A stretch of DNA of 64,000 nt from CBDCFV01 sp963664625 (GCA_963664625.1 OY761541.1:3658001-3722000); one strand, 5' to 3'; positions 42,646 through 52,264 are shown, counted from the first letter of the stretch. A program made the numbers and translations. Notes: generated by a model from the letters alone, not told the origin.

Positions 42646-44091
42646 TCACCGCAGCGTCAGCGAAAAGTCCCCCTTCTGGATACTGATCGAAGCGATGTCC
42701 TTCCTGCTGGTAAGCTCCCGCACCAAGTCCAGGACCGGCTTGTCCTTTGACGGGTAGTAGTAGGACTTGGGGCCGGCGGCCAGTACCTCGTCGACCGCCT
42801 GCTGGTTGGAGCTGAGAACGCGGAGCAGGAACTCTTCGTCGGAAAGGTCCGGATCGTACTCCTTCCGCAACTCCTCTATGGGACGCTGGGGCGGCTCCCA
42901 GTCCAATAGCTCCTTCGTCCGGGGCATCGCCATCACCCGCGCTTTCACGTCGGGGTCCACCGGGGCCGCCAAGTCCCCGTAGTGGCCCAGGATGTACTTG
43001 ATGACCTCGTCGGTGATGATCCGGTACCGTTCCCCGGCCGTGTGGTTCAGGACGGCTTGGGCACCGATGTACTGGGAAATCGGCGTCACCATGATGGGGT
43101 ACCCCAGTTCCCGGCGAATGAGGGCTATCTCGTCCAGCAGCGCGTCCAACTGGTGGCCCAGGCCCCGCCTATCGAGCTCCGCCTTGTAGTTCGACATCAT
43201 CCCGCCGGGGACTTGATGCTCGTATTGCCGCAGGTCATACTCCACCGGCGCGCCCTCGGGGAAGCCCTCCTTTTTGGCCACGAAACGGAAGTGCTCGGTC
43301 ATCTCCTCCAGAGCCTTTTCGTTGATGCCCGTGGAATAGCCCATGGACTTGACGTTGCGGAGGATGACGTCGGCCGACGGCTGCGAAGGCCCGTTGGCCA
43401 AGGGCGCCACGGCGGTATGGAGGGTGTCGATGCCCAACTTGAGCGCATCCATGTAGTAGACCGGGGCCAGTCCGGTGGAGCAGTGGCCGTGGAGTTCCAT
43501 CGGTATGCCGTCGATCTCCTTCCTGATGGCCGGGACCAGCGTCCTGACCCGCTCCGGCGTCAGCAGGCCGTCCACGTCCTTGATGAATATGCGCTCCGCG
43601 CCCGCATCCGCCATCTCACGCGCTTTCTGGGCATAGTATTCGTCGGTGTGCACCGGGCTGTAGGAATATATCAACGCCACCATGGTGATCATGCCCGCGT
43701 CCCTGGACCACTGGATAGCCTTGGTTATCTGGGCCATGTCGTGATAGGGGTCGTTGATGCGTAGCCTGCCTGCCCCGGCCTCGCTTATCTTCTTGGCCCA
43801 GAACTCGGTCACCGAGTCGGGCACGTTGCCGAAGTTGCGCAACACGCCGCCGACGATCAGGGGCGTATTGGGCATGGCCCTCGACATCAGCTTGACCCGC
43901 TCCCAAGGGTTCTCCCGCTGGTTCCGCACACACCAGTCCATGCTGATCAAGGCCATGAAGTCCAGTGCCTCGAAGCCTACCTGGTCGATTACCGGCGCGA
44001 TGGGCAGCATCATCGCCGTGGTCATCCGCCCGTTCCACAGGCTCTGGTGGGCGTCCCGCAGCGTTGTATCGACGAAAGCGACTTGGGTCAT
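42646..44091 (-). CDS. Carboxyltransferase subunit, PycB/OadA/transcarboxylase 5S type
   Basis: This 481-aa TIM-barrel carboxyltransferase moves CO2 between carboxybiotin and an acceptor such as pyruvate. It has FVDTTLRDAHQSLW at the N-terminus, IKDVDGLLTP with the carboxylated-lysine position, and metal ligands in ELHGHCSTG. It has no C-terminal biotin domain; the biotin carrier is a separate gene at 45471-45998. The start at 44091 overlaps accC by 4 bp. With a biotin carboxylase and carrier it could be pyruvate carboxylase, oxaloacetate decarboxylase or transcarboxylase. No sodium-pump beta subunit is seen. Confidence 0.88.
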   Translation of the reverse strand: MTQVAFVDTTLRDAHQSLWNGRMTTAMMLPIAPVIDQVGFEALDFMALISMDWCVRNQRENPWERVKLMSRAMPNTPLIVGGVLRNFGNVPDSVTEFWAKKISEAGAGRLRINDPYHDMAQITKAIQWSRDAGMITMVALIYSYSPVHTDEYYAQKAREMADAGAERIFIKDVDGLLTPERVRTLVPAIRKEIDGIPMELHGHCSTGLAPVYYMDALKLGIDTLHTAVAPLANGPSQPSADVILRNVKSMGYSTGINEKALEEMTEHFRFVAKKEGFPEGAPVEYDLRQYEHQVPGGMMSNYKAELDRRGLGHQLDALLDEIALIRRELGYPIMVTPISQYIGAQAVLNHTAGERYRIITDEVIKYILGHYGDLAAPVDPDVKARVMAMPRTKELLDWEPPQRPIEELRKEYDPDLSDEEFLLRVLSSNQQAVDEVLAAGPKSYYYPSKDKPVLDLVRELTSRKDIASISIQKGDFSLTLR

Positions 44092-45452
44092 CTGTGGTTT
44101 CCTCCAATGCTTGCCACTTTTTCCAGCCAGCCCGTATTGACGCGGCCGGCGATGAAGTCCGCCCTCTCCACCAGAGACGACAGAAAAGAGATGGTGGTGT
44201 CCACGCCCTCTACGTGGAAGTTGGCCAAGGCCCGTTGCAACCGGGCTATGGCCTCCATCCGGGTGTTGCCTGCAACAATCAGCTTGGCCAGGAGGGAGTC
44301 GTAAAACGGCGGTACGGTATAACCCGCGTAGCAATGGCTGTCCACCCGGATGCCCAGCCCCTCTGGCGGTTCCCATCGCGTGATGCGCCCTGGCGACGGC
44401 CTGAAATCGTCCTCCGGCCGCTCGGCGTTAATGCGGCATTCGATGGCATGGCCCTTGGCGCTTACCTGGCCCTGCGAAAAGCCGACCGCATCTCCCTGCG
44501 CCACTCGTATCTGCTCCTGCACCAGGTCGATGCCGGTCGTCATCTCCGTCACTGGATGCTCTACCTGGATGCGGGTATTCATCTCCAGGAAGTAGAAGGT
44601 TCCCTTGTCCTGGTCGACAATAAATTCGACCGTCCCAGCGTTTTCGTATCTGATGGCCTCCGTAATGCCTAGCGCCGCTTGGCACAGCTTTTCCCGGAGG
44701 TTGCCGGACAGGCCCGGCGCCGGGGCCTCTTCGATCAGCTTTTGATAGCGCCGCTGCACCGAGCAGTCCCGCTCGAACAAGTGGACACTGTTCCCGTGGC
44801 TGTCGCCCAGCACCTGCACCTCGACGTGGCGGGCGTTGGGGATGAAGGACTCCAAGTACAGCCGGTCGTCGCCAAAGGCCGACCGGGCCTCGGCGGCCGC
44901 TTCCCTGTAGACAGCCTCCAGGTCGTCCGGCCGGTATACCGTTTTCATGCCCTTGCCGCCGCCGCCCGCCGCCGCTTTCAACAGAATCGGGTACCCCACG
45001 TCTTCCGCCATGACCGACGCCTTGGATAATTCGTCGATCAATTCCGACCCCGGCACCACCGGAACCCCCAGGCCCGCGGCGGCCTGCCGCGCCGCCAGCT
45101 TGTCGCCCATCGTCCTGATGTGTTGGGGGCTCGGGCCGATGAAGACAATCCTGTTGTCGATGCAGGCTTGGGACAGTTCCGGTTTCTCCGCCAGGAACCC
45201 GTAGCCCGGATGGATGGCGTCGGAGCCGCTGCCGAGGGCCGCCTCGACAATTGTTCCCACGCTCAGGTAGCTGCTTGAGGACGGGGCCGGGCCTATGCAC
45301 AACGTCCGGTCGGCCATCCGCGCCGGCAGGCTGTCTCCATCGGCCTCCGACGCCGCCAGCACCGTTTCTATGCCCAAGGCCCGGCAGGCGCGAATGACGC
45401 GGACGGCAATTTCCCCCCTGTTGGCGACGAGCACCCTGGTAATGGCGGGCAT
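44088..45452 (-). CDS. accC: Biotin carboxylase subunit
   Basis: This 454-aa ATP-grasp enzyme carboxylates biotin with bicarbonate and ATP. It has VLVANRGEIAVRVIRACRALGI at the N-terminus, the glycine-rich ATP loop KAAAGGGGKGMK, and EMNTRIQVEHPVTE at the active site. Length matches AccC or PycA. It lies between the carrier gene (18-bp gap upstream) and the carboxyltransferase (4-bp overlap). As its partner is of the pyruvate type, it may serve anaplerotic carboxylation rather than fatty acid synthesis. Confidence 0.92.
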   Translation of the reverse strand: MPAITRVLVANRGEIAVRVIRACRALGIETVLAASEADGDSLPARMADRTLCIGPAPSSSSYLSVGTIVEAALGSGSDAIHPGYGFLAEKPELSQACIDNRIVFIGPSPQHIRTMGDKLAARQAAAGLGVPVVPGSELIDELSKASVMAEDVGYPILLKAAAGGGGKGMKTVYRPDDLEAVYREAAAEARSAFGDDRLYLESFIPNARHVEVQVLGDSHGNSVHLFERDCSVQRRYQKLIEEAPAPGLSGNLREKLCQAALGITEAIRYENAGTVEFIVDQDKGTFYFLEMNTRIQVEHPVTEMTTGIDLVQEQIRVAQGDAVGFSQGQVSAKGHAIECRINAERPEDDFRPSPGRITRWEPPEGLGIRVDSHCYAGYTVPPFYDSLLAKLIVAGNTRMEAIARLQRALANFHVEGVDTTISFLSSLVERADFIAGRVNTGWLEKVASIGGNHR

Positions 45453-45470
45453 TAGGTGAAAGACTCTCCC

Positions 45471-45998
45471 TCAGTCCACGTCGGGGTCCAGCAAAAAGAG
45501 GGTCTGCCTGTACTCCACCAGTTGCCCGTCCTCAACGCAGACCCGTGCGATTCGCCCCCGCTTCTCCGCCTTGATGGTGCTGAACAGTTTCATCACCTCT
45601 ATGATGCAGACGGTAGTGTCTTCGTCCACCACCATCCCCACTTCCACAAATGGCGGCTCCCCGGGCTTGGGGGCCTTGTAGAATGTCCCCAGCATCGGTG
45701 ATGTAATCGAGACCAACTGCCCTTGGTCAACATCCGCCACGGCATCGGGCTGCGATTCCGGGACGCTTGAAACAGGCGCCGGGGCCAGTTCCTCTACAGG
45801 AGGTGGAGGCGGTGTCGGTGGAGAGTACGCCAGCGGCGTGGGCGTAGCCGTGGCTTGGTCGACTTCCGGCAACGGGGCAAGGCTTCCACTCCTGTTGACC
45901 GCTATTCTCAGGTCGCCTATCTGCAACCGCAATTCGTTGAAATCCGATTCTTCAAGGTACCTGATAATCTGGATGACGTCGTCTTCGTTCAAGTCCAT
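45471..45998 (-). CDS. accB: Biotin carboxyl carrier protein
   Basis: This 175-aa protein has an AccB-like N-terminal helix (DVIQIIRYLEESDFNELRLQ), a Pro/Ala-rich linker (about 60-95), and a C-terminal biotinyl domain. The biotinylated Lys is in IIEVMKLF, and ITSPMLGTFYKAP contains the AccB-type thumb. It is first in a three-gene minus-strand operon with accC and the carboxyltransferase. An AccB-type carrier next to a pyruvate-type transferase is a mixed arrangement. Confidence 0.92.
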   Translation of the reverse strand: MDLNEDDVIQIIRYLEESDFNELRLQIGDLRIAVNRSGSLAPLPEVDQATATPTPLAYSPPTPPPPPVEELAPAPVSSVPESQPDAVADVDQGQLVSITSPMLGTFYKAPKPGEPPFVEVGMVVDEDTTVCIIEVMKLFSTIKAEKRGRIARVCVEDGQLVEYRQTLFLLDPDVD

Positions 45999-46058
45999 GA
46001 TTCATCCCAAGGAACCGACCCTGCATTATTTGATTGGCTACCCATCATATCCCATATT

Positions 46059-47027
46059 TCAGGTGGACGGCTTGGCCTTGGAGTCGTCTTTCGCCGCCAA
46101 GAGAGACTCGAGACCCTGTTCTATGAAGTCCGCAACCGCGGCCTCTGCTACCAGCACATAATAGGGTGACTCGGAGGACTTGACCACGAATGCCCCTTCC
46201 TCCTCGAATTTCGCCCCTATACGGAGCACGATTTCGTCGCCGTTGCCGGCTCCTGTGTTCACGGTCACCGTGGAAATGGGCGCGTTGGGAGGGAAATAGC
46301 TCCCCGGTTCCTCCTTGCCCAACGGTCGTAGCAGCCTCAGCGAGGCCAGCTTGCCCACCAGTGAAGTTACCTTTTCCTGGTCCAACGCCCTATCGTCCTC
46401 CGATCCGGCGAAAACCCACTCCTGCTCGTCGTTTTTTTCCAGGCGAAACATCCCTTGGGGATTGTCCAGTGAGACCGACGTTACTTGGTCGGCGTTGACA
46501 TTGACGTATGCGGGATCAACCCAGAAACCCGCATCAACCGGAGATACTACAGCCGACAAAGCCGGCGCCAGGTACACTCGGTCCTGTCCGTCGGCCCTAA
46601 CGTGGCCCGAACCGGTCCGAGGCGACGTCCCCAAGTAGAACCTGTGTCGCTCGCCTTCGGCGGTGTCAAGCTCGATCAACCGCTCGAAGTCGTTCCCGGC
46701 CACCTTGAGGCGGGCGTGGCTGGCCTTGGTCTCGGCTACCAACGACGTCTTCGTAATATCCTCGACTTTTGTCAGAAAGTCGGGCAGTCTGTTCTCCTCG
46801 CACGGGTAGTCGTCCGCCTCCGGCAGGACGCATCCGAAGGGGGTGCGCGCCAGCCTGATTGACCTTCCTTCCGAGTCGGATATGGTCACGGCGGTCACGT
46901 TCACCGCCTCCAATCCGGGAAACAGCTTGCCGCCGTCGGCGTCCGACGACCGGGGCCAGAACACGACGACCAGCACCACTACCTGCAACACCAGAAGGGC
47001 GGCCAGTATTTTGTTTCCCGTGGTCAC
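46059..47027 (-). CDS. DUF4340 domain protein, membrane-anchored
   Basis: From GTG 47027 this 322-aa protein has one N-terminal membrane helix (ILAALLVLQVVVLVVVFWP), so most of it should face outside. The rest matches DUF4340 proteins, mostly beta strands (FYLGTSPRTGSGHVRADG, VYLAPALSAVV, ASLRLLRPLG). Such proteins are encoded next to GldA/GldF/GldG-like ABC systems. Here its start overlaps the stop of the fused permease gene at 47024. Confidence 0.82.
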   Translation of the reverse strand: MTTGNKILAALLVLQVVVLVVVFWPRSSDADGGKLFPGLEAVNVTAVTISDSEGRSIRLARTPFGCVLPEADDYPCEENRLPDFLTKVEDITKTSLVAETKASHARLKVAGNDFERLIELDTAEGERHRFYLGTSPRTGSGHVRADGQDRVYLAPALSAVVSPVDAGFWVDPAYVNVNADQVTSVSLDNPQGMFRLEKNDEQEWVFAGSEDDRALDQEKVTSLVGKLASLRLLRPLGKEEPGSYFPPNAPISTVTVNTGAGNGDEIVLRIGAKFEEEGAFVVKSSESPYYVLVAEAAVADFIEQGLESLLAAKDDSKAKPST

Positions 47028-49903
47028 AGTTCTTCCTCTTCTTCCTCCGATAGCTCCATCGGCCTTTCGCTGCGCTGTTTCACAGCCCAAGTGCCCCCCA
47101 AGGCCATCACCGCTATCAGCGCGACGATGTAATTGACAGCTTCCCAAAGGGTCTGCTCCCGCTCGTCCAGCGGCTTAAGCAGCCGGGTATAGGTGCCTTG
47201 GGAGCGAAGGCCCAGCAGTTCCTCGTCCTCGGCCAGCCAGTCCACCGAGTTTTGCAGGAATTGCAGGTTGAACAGGTAGCGGTCCGCCGACAGGCTCTGG
47301 GAGAAGCTCAATGCCACGTCATCCAGGAAAGCGCCGCTGCCGATTACCACCAAGCGCGTGGAGTCGGGCGATGTCTCTATGAACGCCTGCCCCTCCGCAG
47401 CCTGGTCTTCTCCCCCCGCGGCCAAGGGAGAGGGCTTGCCCTTGAAGAAGCTGTCCAGCGACCCGCGAATGCTCACGGCCAAGGCCGACGACTGGCGGTC
47501 TTCCTCTATGGGAAACCCGTACTCCGGGAAGTTCGTCTTGTCCGGCTCGATGTCAGTGAAACTGCTCAGCCACGACTGGTCGGTGGACCGCAGCAGCGTC
47601 ACGACTTCCCGGTTATCGGCATCGGCTTGGTCGACCTCCAGGGCGGTTGCCCAGTGAAGCGTCACTGCGGGCAGGTCGGTGGTAATGGGGCTTTCCTTGG
47701 CCATGCCGTCCCGCCTCACGTCAACGAACAACGGGTAGTCCACCCGCTGGATTTCCTGTACCCTGAAGCCGCCGACCCGCCGCTCCACTTGGGCCGGAAG
47801 TGGCTCGTTCTGCGGGTCCATCACCAGCCTGTCGCCGACTTTTACGCCGTAGCTTGCCAGCACGTCATCCAACCCCTGCTCCGTTTCGTCTACCGCCAGT
47901 ATTCCGGCCACCAGCAGGGGCGACAGCATGTACCGGCCTGCCGCTATTACCGCCGACCCGCCCCGCATAAGGAACTGGTCCACGGCGAAACGTTCCTTGT
48001 CGGTCATGTCTTGGGGAGCTACCACCACCAGCACGTCCACGTTTGACGGCACTCTGCCCTCTCGCAAGTCGACGACGGACACGTCGTAGCTCTGGGTCAG
48101 GTGCTGATATACAAGGTTCCAAGCCGAGATGGGCGGGAGCCGCTCTCCGGCGGAGGACTGTTCCTGGTTCAGGTGCGGCAACCACAGTCCAACGGTCTTG
48201 AGAAATCCGGGTACTAGCTGCCGGATAGCCGAGTCTACCGACGAGCGGATGTCCGCCTCGGTCATGTCTTCGCTGGGATAGATCAACATGCTCTCTTGGC
48301 CGGTGTCCAGGACCATGTGAAGATAGTAGGAATCACCTGAGAAGAACGATACCTGGTATGGAGCGAGGCCGTGGACTTCCTGCAAGCCGCGCCGGGTAAC
48401 TCCGCTGGCGGGGTCATCCGGGTCCAAGATTTCGAACACCAGCCCGCCTCCGGAACTCCTTTGAACGTCTGCCCCGACAGTCTCGATGCGCTGCGCCACC
48501 TCTTGCAACGACTCCGGCAGGGTTTCCGGCGTGACGTAGGCCGTCAACCTGATTGGCTCGGCCAGCGAACCAAGCACCAGGTCGAGGCTTTGGAAGCCGG
48601 AGACCACCCGCTTGATTGACTTGGTCAGGTCGAACTCCAGGTTCCGCAGCCGCACGTCCGGCGCTCCGTCCGGCCGCGGCTCAACCTCGATCAAGTCATT
48701 GAAGTTCAACGTAACGAACTGGTCCCCGTACCGCACCAGTATGTCGAAATAGGAGTTGACCACCGAGGTCTCGTAGCGGTCGGTTATGCGGAAGGGCACG
48801 GGCCGGATGCCGTAAATCTGGTTGGCTTCCCTCTCCACCGCCTCGTCGTTTCGGGGGTCGATTATCTCGGCCTTAATCATGCCCCCTGATGCGACCTCGT
48901 ACTCCCCCATGAGGTCTTCAACCCTCGGCGTCAGCGGGGCCAGCAACGGATGGGTGCGCTCGCTGATGTAGGCCCGCATCACCAGTGGCTCGTCCAGGTC
49001 CTTCACCACGTTGACCGTCGCCTCAGACAAGCTGAACTGGCCTTCGTCCGTCAAGTCCAGCCGGATATTGGAGAACGGAAACAGCCAAGCGTTGAGGATA
49101 GCCAGGTTCGCCGCCAGCAAGACAACCGCCCCGATGGTGTTGCGACGGTAGAAGGCGGTCTGCAAACCGCGGCCCCACCGCTTCATGTCCACTGAGACCA
49201 CGTTCAGGACAACGAATATTGTCGTCAACGACGCGTAATACACCAGGTCGCGCAGGTCGATGACGCCCCGTTCGATGCTGGCGAAGCGGCTGCCGATGCC
49301 GATTGCCTCGAAGACCGTAGCCAGCCTTTCGCCCGCGAACTTGGTAATATCGCTGGTCCCAACCGCGTAGAGCGCCCCGCATATCAACACCGTCACAATC
49401 AGCGCCACAATCTGGTTCTGGGTGCGGGAGGATACGAACAGGCCGATGGCGGCGTAGGCGGAGACCATCAGTATCGCCGCCAGGTATCCGCCTATGACCG
49501 GCCCCCAGTCTAAATCGCCCAGTATGCTGGCCGTGATCGGCAGCATGAGCGTCAGCGCCAGGGTCAGCGTAACCAAGCCCACCACCGCCGCAAGCTTGCC
49601 CAGCACCAAGTGCAGGCGCGACACCGGCAGCGTCAGCAGCACTTCCAGCGTCCCGATCCGCTGCTCTTCGCTCCACTGGCGCATGGTCAGGGTGGCGACC
49701 AGGAAAATCAACACCGTCGGCAGCCTGCTGAACAGTGGGCGGACATCTGCGATGTTTCTGCCGAAGAAGGTGTCAACCCAGAAGAAGATGAAAAGCGTGA
49801 CCGCCAGGAAAACCCCGATGAAGATCAGCGCCAATGGCGAACCGAAATAAGCCCGCATCTCCTTGCGGGCAATAACGGCGATCGGTCTCAACTGGCCCAT
49901 CAT
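47024..49903 (-). CDS. ABC-2 permease fused to a GldG-like extracellular domain
   Basis: This 959-aa fusion joins two parts that are often separate genes. Residues 1-250 are an ABC-2 permease with about six helices and a conserved N-terminal ARKEMRAYFGSP. Residues about 265-900 are a GldG-like extracytoplasmic region (LTDEGQFSLSEATVNVV, then DVLVVVAPQDMTDKERFAVDQF), starting after a helix near 258-280. A final helix near 920-940 precedes an acidic tail of E residues. GldFGA is needed for gliding in Bacteroidota, but homologous sets occur widely without gliding. The ATPase is the next gene upstream. Confidence 0.85.
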   Translation of the reverse strand: MMGQLRPIAVIARKEMRAYFGSPLALIFIGVFLAVTLFIFFWVDTFFGRNIADVRPLFSRLPTVLIFLVATLTMRQWSEEQRIGTLEVLLTLPVSRLHLVLGKLAAVVGLVTLTLALTLMLPITASILGDLDWGPVIGGYLAAILMVSAYAAIGLFVSSRTQNQIVALIVTVLICGALYAVGTSDITKFAGERLATVFEAIGIGSRFASIERGVIDLRDLVYYASLTTIFVVLNVVSVDMKRWGRGLQTAFYRRNTIGAVVLLAANLAILNAWLFPFSNIRLDLTDEGQFSLSEATVNVVKDLDEPLVMRAYISERTHPLLAPLTPRVEDLMGEYEVASGGMIKAEIIDPRNDEAVEREANQIYGIRPVPFRITDRYETSVVNSYFDILVRYGDQFVTLNFNDLIEVEPRPDGAPDVRLRNLEFDLTKSIKRVVSGFQSLDLVLGSLAEPIRLTAYVTPETLPESLQEVAQRIETVGADVQRSSGGGLVFEILDPDDPASGVTRRGLQEVHGLAPYQVSFFSGDSYYLHMVLDTGQESMLIYPSEDMTEADIRSSVDSAIRQLVPGFLKTVGLWLPHLNQEQSSAGERLPPISAWNLVYQHLTQSYDVSVVDLREGRVPSNVDVLVVVAPQDMTDKERFAVDQFLMRGGSAVIAAGRYMLSPLLVAGILAVDETEQGLDDVLASYGVKVGDRLVMDPQNEPLPAQVERRVGGFRVQEIQRVDYPLFVDVRRDGMAKESPITTDLPAVTLHWATALEVDQADADNREVVTLLRSTDQSWLSSFTDIEPDKTNFPEYGFPIEEDRQSSALAVSIRGSLDSFFKGKPSPLAAGGEDQAAEGQAFIETSPDSTRLVVIGSGAFLDDVALSFSQSLSADRYLFNLQFLQNSVDWLAEDEELLGLRSQGTYTRLLKPLDEREQTLWEAVNYIVALIAVMALGGTWAVKQRSERPMELSEEEEEEL

Positions 49904-50850
49904 GCGGCGATCTCCGGCGTCAACTCGCCGTCGCCCGACTCGGAAACCAACTGGTTGAATACCGTCTCCAAAGTCCGCGCCTCCCGTCGCAGTTCCCGCA
50001 GCGCCCAGTCGCGCTCCTTGGCCAGACCGAAAATCGCCGGGCGCAGGTCCTGCTTCCCGTCGCCAGATACCTGGTATTCCACGCCGTCGCCGCCAATGCG
50101 GGACTCCACTTTTCTAACGCCTTCCAGGTCCAGCAGGGCGCCGGTGACTCCCTGCTCTCCATGTCCAAGGGACAGGACGGTAACCGTTTGTGAAGCAAGG
50201 TCCGACAACAGAGAGTCAGCCCTGACTTGACCGTTCAACAGGATAATCACCCGGTCGCAAACGGCCTCCACCTCTGAGAGAATGTGGGTCGAGAGCAGCA
50301 CCGTGCTGCGCTGGGCAAGTCGCCGGATAAGGTGGCGCACCTCCACGATCTGCACCGGGTCCAACCCTGAAGTCGGCTCGTCCAGAACCAGCAGCTTGGG
50401 TTGGTGAAGTATGGTCTGGGCCAGCCCCACCCGCTGCCGGTAGCCCTTGCTCAACTCGCTGATTGGACGGGTCAACTGGTCCTCCAGCGCCGTGGCCCGC
50501 ACTGCCTGTGAAATCAGCCTTACCTTCCGCTCCGGCGGCACCCGCCTCAAATCGGCCATCATGCTCAGGTGCGACTGCACCGACGATTCCGGGTACAGCG
50601 GGGCGCTTTCGGGCAGGTAGCCTATGCGGCCCTGCACCGCCAGCGTATCCGTCAAAACGTCCAGATCGTCGATCAGCACCTGCCCCTCGTCCGGCTGCAA
50701 GAACCCGGTCAACACCTTCATCAGGGTGGTTTTGCCGGCCCCGTTGGGGCCCAACAACCCCACCACCTCGCCTGCGTCAATCTGGAAAGACACGTCCCGC
50801 AACGCTTGGACGTCGCCATAAGCCTTGAATACTCCGCTGGCGTCAATCAC
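49900..50850 (-). CDS. ABC transporter ATP-binding protein (GldA-like)
   Basis: This 316-aa ATPase has Walker A GLLGPNGAGKTTL, signature LSKGYRQRVGLAQ, Walker B LLVLDEPTSGLDP and switch His in LSTHIL. The first 220 residues are the nucleotide-binding domain and the C-terminal 90 residues form the extension common in ABC-2 exporters. Its stop overlaps the permease start by 4 bp, so ATPase, fused permease and DUF4340 protein form one translationally linked operon. The cargo is unknown. Confidence 0.92.
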   Translation of the reverse strand: MIDASGVFKAYGDVQALRDVSFQIDAGEVVGLLGPNGAGKTTLMKVLTGFLQPDEGQVLIDDLDVLTDTLAVQGRIGYLPESAPLYPESSVQSHLSMMADLRRVPPERKVRLISQAVRATALEDQLTRPISELSKGYRQRVGLAQTILHQPKLLVLDEPTSGLDPVQIVEVRHLIRRLAQRSTVLLSTHILSEVEAVCDRVIILLNGQVRADSLLSDLASQTVTVLSLGHGEQGVTGALLDLEGVRKVESRIGGDGVEYQVSGDGKQDLRPAIFGLAKERDWALRELRREARTLETVFNQLVSESGDGELTPEIAA

Positions 50851-51119
50851 TATCGATTCTCCGTGCCCGCTCCCGTTCCTCGGCTATCGTTGCCCTGCCC
50901 CAACTTGTCATTCCCGTGCAGGCGGGAATCCATAAATTTCTACCAAACAATTATACAAATTTCCCCGCAATTTACAGGACTGGTGGACGGGCAGGATATA
51001 GTACCTAAACGATATGAAACAAGACCGGAAGGAAGGTAAACTCCAGTGGACATTGGCATGGCATAAGGTTTAAATTCCTAAAGCCGACGGTCGTCGGCGC
51101 CCACCTTTCTGGAGGCGAC
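50851..51119. other. Intergenic region with one GTCATTCCCG hairpin
   Basis: These 269 bp separate a minus-strand operon from a plus-strand gene pair. The repeat unit GTCATTCCCGtgcagGCGGGAATCCA lies at 50907-50932. The stretch 50935-50970 is AT-rich and may hold promoters. I see no gene. A GGAGG site at 51111-51115 serves the gene starting at 51120. Confidence 0.6.
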
Positions 51120-51401
51120 ATGGAATATCTCCTGGTCCCGGGTGAAGGACAACCCTTGCGAGTCCACTCCCGGTGCGAGGATGAATTGCTGGCTAAGGCT
51201 GAATTGTTGCTGTTCGCCGACGATGCAGCCAAGTCTTACCCAGGTCGTCCCGTTGTCGGCTCTTACGAAGTCCAGCCTTCCCTGACCATCGCCAACCTGA
51301 AGCGGGCCTACCGCTACGACCAAGCTGGGTATCGTCGCCTTATGGGGTTTCGCGCCCTCATCCTCCGGGATGGGTGGTCCTACCCGTTATGGCATTCCTG
51401 A
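51120..51401 (+). CDS. Small protein of unknown function, first of an overlapping pair
   Basis: This 93-aa protein starts at 51120 behind a good GGAGG site (51111-51115). No motif is recognised; it is rich in Leu and Ala in the first half (ELLAKAELLLFADDAAKSYPG) and has Tyr/Arg-rich sequence in the second. Its stop lies 13 bp inside the next gene, so the two are probably co-translated. The small upstream gene and larger downstream gene recall toxin-antitoxin or restriction-associated pairs, but I have no sequence evidence for that. Confidence 0.55.
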   Translation: MEYLLVPGEGQPLRVHSRCEDELLAKAELLLFADDAAKSYPGRPVVGSYEVQPSLTIANLKRAYRYDQAGYRRLMGFRALILRDGWSYPLWHS

Positions 51402-52264
51402 ACCGCCGCGTCGTCCGCATACTGGCTAAGGGGGAGTCATGGTATCACTTGCTTCCTTGGTTAGAGGATCATCGTGACGAAATATGTCGAACATTGCGAT
51501 TGATTGAAGACTCTTACTGGGCCAACAGGATTCTAACTCTTGGCAACAGGAGTCCTGATGGTTCAGGCAATTTCAACGACGAAGCAACTTGGACTTTTCT
51601 GGCCGCTTGCGGGTACGCGATATGCAGAACGGAAGGAGTAGCAAAACTTACTGCGTTGCTGACTGGTAATTCGGATTTGAAGCCACCGGAAAACTCTAAA
51701 ATCTGGTTGGAATTTCGGCCGATGACTCCTCACATAGGAGAAAGCCGAACCCACCTTGATCTAGCCATCGGAACAATTGTCCAAGAAGCAGGAACTAAAG
51801 GGGGAATAAAACTGGGGCTGCCAAACGTGTCAACGTCTTGGATATGCTTCTGCAAAATGAAGTGGGAGTTGGACATTAGTCCAGGAGTCACCAATGATCC
51901 TAACCGGAACCAACTCGTCCGCGTGATAGAGAGTGCATTATACTTCCAAAGCAACGGTGATTTTGCTGATGAAGTCCACGTTGCTCTGGTCACGCCGACA
52001 GTTTTCAGGGACAAGCCCTTTGTCTTTAGGAATTACACGGGAAAGTTCAGGCGCTATGAAAGCGATAGCGCCAACATTCTGGAAGATCTCCGAAACTGTA
52101 CTCTGAAACCGCGCGGCAAATTCGATCTCGTCGAACGAATCGAGGCCCTCCAACTTCACTGGCCAACTTTTGATGAACTATTTGCCTATATCCCGGACAG
52201 TGCGATTAGCGATGCACTTAAGACCTTCTATCAGAATTACGGTACTTATCTGAAAAGAGGCTAG
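51389..52264 (+). CDS. Unknown protein with possible PD-(D/E)XK-type core
   Basis: From ATG 51389 (MAFLNRRVVRIL) the protein is 291 aa; a GTG at 51374 would add five residues. The middle has IWLEFRPM, then THLDLAIGTI, and about 40 residues later WICFCKMKWELDISPG. This could be an acidic-acidic-Lys arrangement as in PD-(D/E)XK nucleases, but strand order and spacing are not clear-cut. GC content is lower than in the flanking operons. It overlaps the small gene before it. I do not recognise the family. Confidence 0.55.
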   Translation: MAFLNRRVVRILAKGESWYHLLPWLEDHRDEICRTLRLIEDSYWANRILTLGNRSPDGSGNFNDEATWTFLAACGYAICRTEGVAKLTALLTGNSDLKPPENSKIWLEFRPMTPHIGESRTHLDLAIGTIVQEAGTKGGIKLGLPNVSTSWICFCKMKWELDISPGVTNDPNRNQLVRVIESALYFQSNGDFADEVHVALVTPTVFRDKPFVFRNYTGKFRRYESDSANILEDLRNCTLKPRGKFDLVERIEALQLHWPTFDELFAYIPDSAISDALKTFYQNYGTYLKRG

